A model generated the notes under the pieces. That model saw only the letters and a program-made list of their open reading frames with translations. It was not told the DNA's origin and searched no databases. Below, piece after piece: positions 61,878 through 64,000 of a stretch of 64,000 bases of DNA (its first letter is position 1; each line of letters opens with the position of its first letter). The stretch is from Flavobacterium sp. N502536. Lineage in GTDB: Bacteria > Bacteroidota > Bacteroidia > Flavobacteriales > Flavobacteriaceae. The position numbers were made by a program, and so were the translations under genes. The stretch spans positions 1,550,001 through 1,614,000 of the forward strand of contig NZ_CP110011.1 in NCBI RefSeq assembly GCF_025947345.1, read 5' to 3'.

Positions 61878-62024
61878 TTTTACAGTTTTAATGTTTTAGT
61901 TTTTCAAATGTAGCGCAACCACTCTTTCCATAAAAACGAAAAGAATTCATTCACTTCATTACTTTTTTTCATAGAAAAGCCATCCTGAAATTTTGTTTCT
62001 TTGTACTTCTAATTCCCTAAAAAA

Positions 62025-62927
62025 ATGGAAATACGTCATTTACGATTAATAAAAGCAATTGTTGAAGAAGGAAGCATCACTAAAGCAATTGACAAATTGC
62101 ATTTGACACAATCGGCTTTGAGTCATCAGCTTAAAGAAGCCGAATACCAATTGGGAACCGCCATTTTTCTGCGAACCAATAAAAAACTGGTGCTGACCAA
62201 AGCCGGCGAAAAGATCTACGAACTTGCCAATGAAATTTTGGACAAGCTCTCCCAAACCGAATTGCAAATCAAACAAATGGTTTATGGAGAATACGGTGAA
62301 ATCAGAATTAGCACCGAATGTTTTTCAAGTTACCACTGGCTGCCGTCGGTTTTAAAACAATTCCATCTTTTATATCCAAACGTCGAACTTAAAATTGTAA
62401 CCGAAGCAACTCATATTCCGATACAAAAATTACTGGAAAACACCATCGATATTGCCGTAATCAGCGATCAGATCAAAGACAACAACATTCGATATATTGA
62501 GCTTTTTCAGGATGAAATGGTCATGGCTGTTTCTGAAAATCATGCCTGGGCAACTAAAAAATATGTGGTAGCCGAAGATTTTATCGACGAACATTTACTC
62601 ATTCACTCCTTTCCGATGGAAACGGTTACGATACATCAGTTTATACTGGCACCCGCCAGGATCACTCCCCGAAAAATAACTGCCCTGCCGCTTACAGAAG
62701 CATCGCTCGAAATGGTCAAAGCCGATATGGGCGTAATGTCAATGGCAAAATGGGCTTTGTTACCCCATTTAAAAAACAATCCGATAAAAGCTGTAAAAAT
62801 TGGAAAAAACGGTTTAAAAAGAAAACACTTTATAGCGATTCGGGAAAATCAGGAATATCCGGATTACTTTCATCGCTTCATCACTTTTTTACAAAACGAA
62901 ATCAATCTTCAATGGAATATTCAATAA
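62025..62927 (+). CDS. LysR-family transcriptional regulator
   Basis: 300 residues. The winged helix-turn-helix is at residues about 1-65 ('HLRLIKAIVEEGSITKAIDK', 'LHLTQSALSHQLKEAEYQLG', 'TNKKLVLTKAGE'). The effector-binding domain follows (about 90-300, 'GEIRISTECFSSYHWLPSVL'). LysR proteins usually control a divergent gene, here the rhodanese, so sulfur status is a guess at the cue. Its last 16 bases overlap the next gene. Confidence 0.93.
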   Translation: MEIRHLRLIKAIVEEGSITKAIDKLHLTQSALSHQLKEAEYQLGTAIFLRTNKKLVLTKAGEKIYELANEILDKLSQTELQIKQMVYGEYGEIRISTECFSSYHWLPSVLKQFHLLYPNVELKIVTEATHIPIQKLLENTIDIAVISDQIKDNNIRYIELFQDEMVMAVSENHAWATKKYVVAEDFIDEHLLIHSFPMETVTIHQFILAPARITPRKITALPLTEASLEMVKADMGVMSMAKWALLPHLKNNPIKAVKIGKNGLKRKHFIAIRENQEYPDYFHRFITFLQNEINLQWNIQ

Positions 62928-63361
62928 GAAACTGTGAACCAGCTGACTTATCAAAACTGGTGGTTTTATGTCAAAAACATGCGGACTATGAAAAAGCTGT
63001 GTTTTCTCCGGAAGGAAAAGAAAATAAGTTAAAAGAAGCTTTGTTTGGCGATCGTCCAAAATTGCATTGTCTGGTCGTGGCAACAAAAGATACGATTGTA
63101 GGTTATGCTTCCTTTACGTTTGACTTCTCGACCTGGAATGCCGCAACTTTTCTTTATATGGACTGTTTATTTCTCGAAGAAGAAGCCAGAAGTTTTGGTA
63201 TTGGCGAAATTCTGATCGAAAAACTAAAACAAATTGGAAAAGAAAACAATTGCGTCAATATGCAGTGGCAAACTCCTCAATTTAACGAAAGAGCCATCAA
63301 ATTCTATCACAGAATGGGCGCAAAAGGAAAAGACAAAGTGCGATTTACTTTGGATCTCTAA
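62912..63361 (+). CDS. GNAT-family N-acetyltransferase
   Basis: 149 residues from the ATG at 62912, chosen because the longer in-frame start would be read from inside the LysR gene. GNAT motifs: 'YSIRNCEPADLSKLVVLCQK', 'FLYMDCLFLEEEARSFGIGE' and 'QTPQFNERAIKFYHRMGAKG'. 'ARSFGIGEIL' fills the acetyl-CoA (R/Q-x-x-G-x-G/A) loop. Target unknown. It overlaps the regulator stop by 16 bases. Confidence 0.87.
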   Translation: MEYSIRNCEPADLSKLVVLCQKHADYEKAVFSPEGKENKLKEALFGDRPKLHCLVVATKDTIVGYASFTFDFSTWNAATFLYMDCLFLEEEARSFGIGEILIEKLKQIGKENNCVNMQWQTPQFNERAIKFYHRMGAKGKDKVRFTLDL

Positions 63362-63437
63362 TATTCTAATCCGCAAAGAGGTAAAGAAAAAATTACAGTA
63401 AGTTCTGGTTTTAATTCTTTATAGCTATGAAAGGCTG

Positions 63438-63445
63438 TACCTTTG
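63438..63445 (+). promoter_or_regulatory. -7 box TACCTTTG of the SDR gene
   Basis: TACCTTTG matches TAnnTTTG, 16 bases before the ATG at 63462. The -33 element is weak. Confidence 0.45.
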
Positions 63446-63461
63446 CGACTTTAAATGAAAA

Positions 63462-64000
63462 ATGACACAAATCAGTATTTTAGGATGCGGCTGGCTGGGA
63501 TGGCCTCTGGCGAAAAAGCTAATAGATAAAGGACATTCGGTAAGCGGATCAACGACTTCTGAAAACAAACTTCCGAGTTTAGAAGCATCGGGAATAAAGG
63601 CTTTCCTGGTTGCGGTTGAAAGCGAAAGTGTTTCAAACAGCATCACTGATTTCCTGGCGGAAAGCGAGATTCTGATTATTGATATTCCGCCCAAATTAAG
63701 AGAAAAAAGCACCAGTCTTCCGAGTCCATCTGAGAAGATATTTGTTCGAAAAATTGAAAACCTGATCCCGTTTATAGAAAAATCAGCCGTAAAAAAAGTG
63801 CTGTTTGTAAGTTCAACCGCAGTTTACGGAAATGACAACGGAACGATCACCGAAGAAACTATCCCGAATCCGGAGACCGAAAGCGGCAAACAATTGCTTT
63901 TAGCAGAAGCTTTACTCCAAAAAAATCAAAACTTTGCCACCACTATACTGCGTTTTGGCGGTTTGATCGGAGAAGATCGTCATCCGGTAAAATTTCTGGC
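63462..64000 (+). CDS. SDR-family NAD(P)-binding epimerase-like protein, 3' end missing
   Basis: 179 codons are present with no stop, so the gene runs off the window. It opens 'MTQISILGCGWLGWPLAKKL', a Rossmann GxGxxG (Gly-Cys-Gly-Trp-Leu-Gly) for NAD(P), then 'ILIIDIPPKLREKS', and 'VLFVSSTAVYGNDNGTITEE' with the Ser-Ser-Thr...Tyr of extended SDR enzymes. Related Bacteroidota genes are annotated as SDR oxidoreductases of unclear substrate. TACCTTTG upstream suggests its own promoter. Confidence 0.8.
   Translation, partial: MTQISILGCGWLGWPLAKKLIDKGHSVSGSTTSENKLPSLEASGIKAFLVAVESESVSNSITDFLAESEILIIDIPPKLREKSTSLPSPSEKIFVRKIENLIPFIEKSAVKKVLFVSSTAVYGNDNGTITEETIPNPETESGKQLLLAEALLQKNQNFATTILRFGGLIGEDRHPVKFL

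Overview
The window looks like chromosome of a Flavobacterium-type member of the Bacteroidota. The supporting signs are promoters with a TAnnTTTG box about 7 bases before transcription starts, almost no strong Shine-Dalgarno sites, type IX secretion (T9SS) sorting domains, DUF4270, DUF4286 and short glycogen-synthase proteins, a fused ornithine-lipid acyltransferase, and low G+C with AT-rich spacers. The species cannot be named from this alone. No rRNA, tRNA, CRISPR array, insertion sequence or prophage was seen.

Left part (1-9.2 kb, accessory, all minus strand): the 5' part of a secreted tail-fibre-like protein; a small secreted protein broken by an in-frame TAG; and a T9SS-sorted protein followed 7 bases later by a 2258-residue SpvB/FG-GAP/RHS polymorphic-toxin-like protein and a small secreted protein. 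9.2-20 kb is housekeeping: an operon of short glycogen synthase, DUF4270 lipoprotein and glmS; divergent panC-panD; an esterase-fold protein that has lost its nucleophile; radA; and an AsmA-like/GT51 transglycosylase. 20-30 kb holds an aldo/keto reductase, an OmpA-like lipoprotein, exonuclease III, the OlsF-like bifunctional acyltransferase, a TM2/DUF2752/DUF4234 membrane cluster (its TM2 gene apparently internally deleted), a 2-hydroxyacid dehydrogenase, an alpha/beta hydrolase and nhaA.

30-38 kb is a minus-strand block of proC, rsmA-mgtE, two small conserved genes, a TPR protein, lgt and serS, followed by about 800 bases of repeats (a 71-base tandem unit with REP-like palindromes). 38-45.7 kb is looser and repeat-rich: a T9SS/TPR protein, a DMP19-like protein, gene remnants, a short lysine-rich gene on the minus strand at 41.4-41.5 kb, YdeI-like, PhzF-like, DinB-like and CDGSH proteins, and a pair of large inverted repeats. 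metG follows.

Between metG and a DMT transporter lies the best candidate for a specialised system: an AAA ATPase directly abutting an RloB-family TOPRIM-like protein (48.2-50.3 kb). This is the architecture of AbiL/RloAB/PARIS-type phage defence, and it sits beside the cut-off 3' end of another gene. The remainder (50-64 kb) carries a HAD phosphatase overlapping a CAT-like acetyltransferase, ferritin with a Cys-rich small gene, DUF2461, a short SSB, a GNAT-nitrilase fusion overlapping a zinc-ribbon protein, a membrane M28 peptidase, an SRPBCC protein, a rhodanese divergent from a LysR regulator, a GNAT acetyltransferase, and the start of an SDR-type epimerase that runs off the window.
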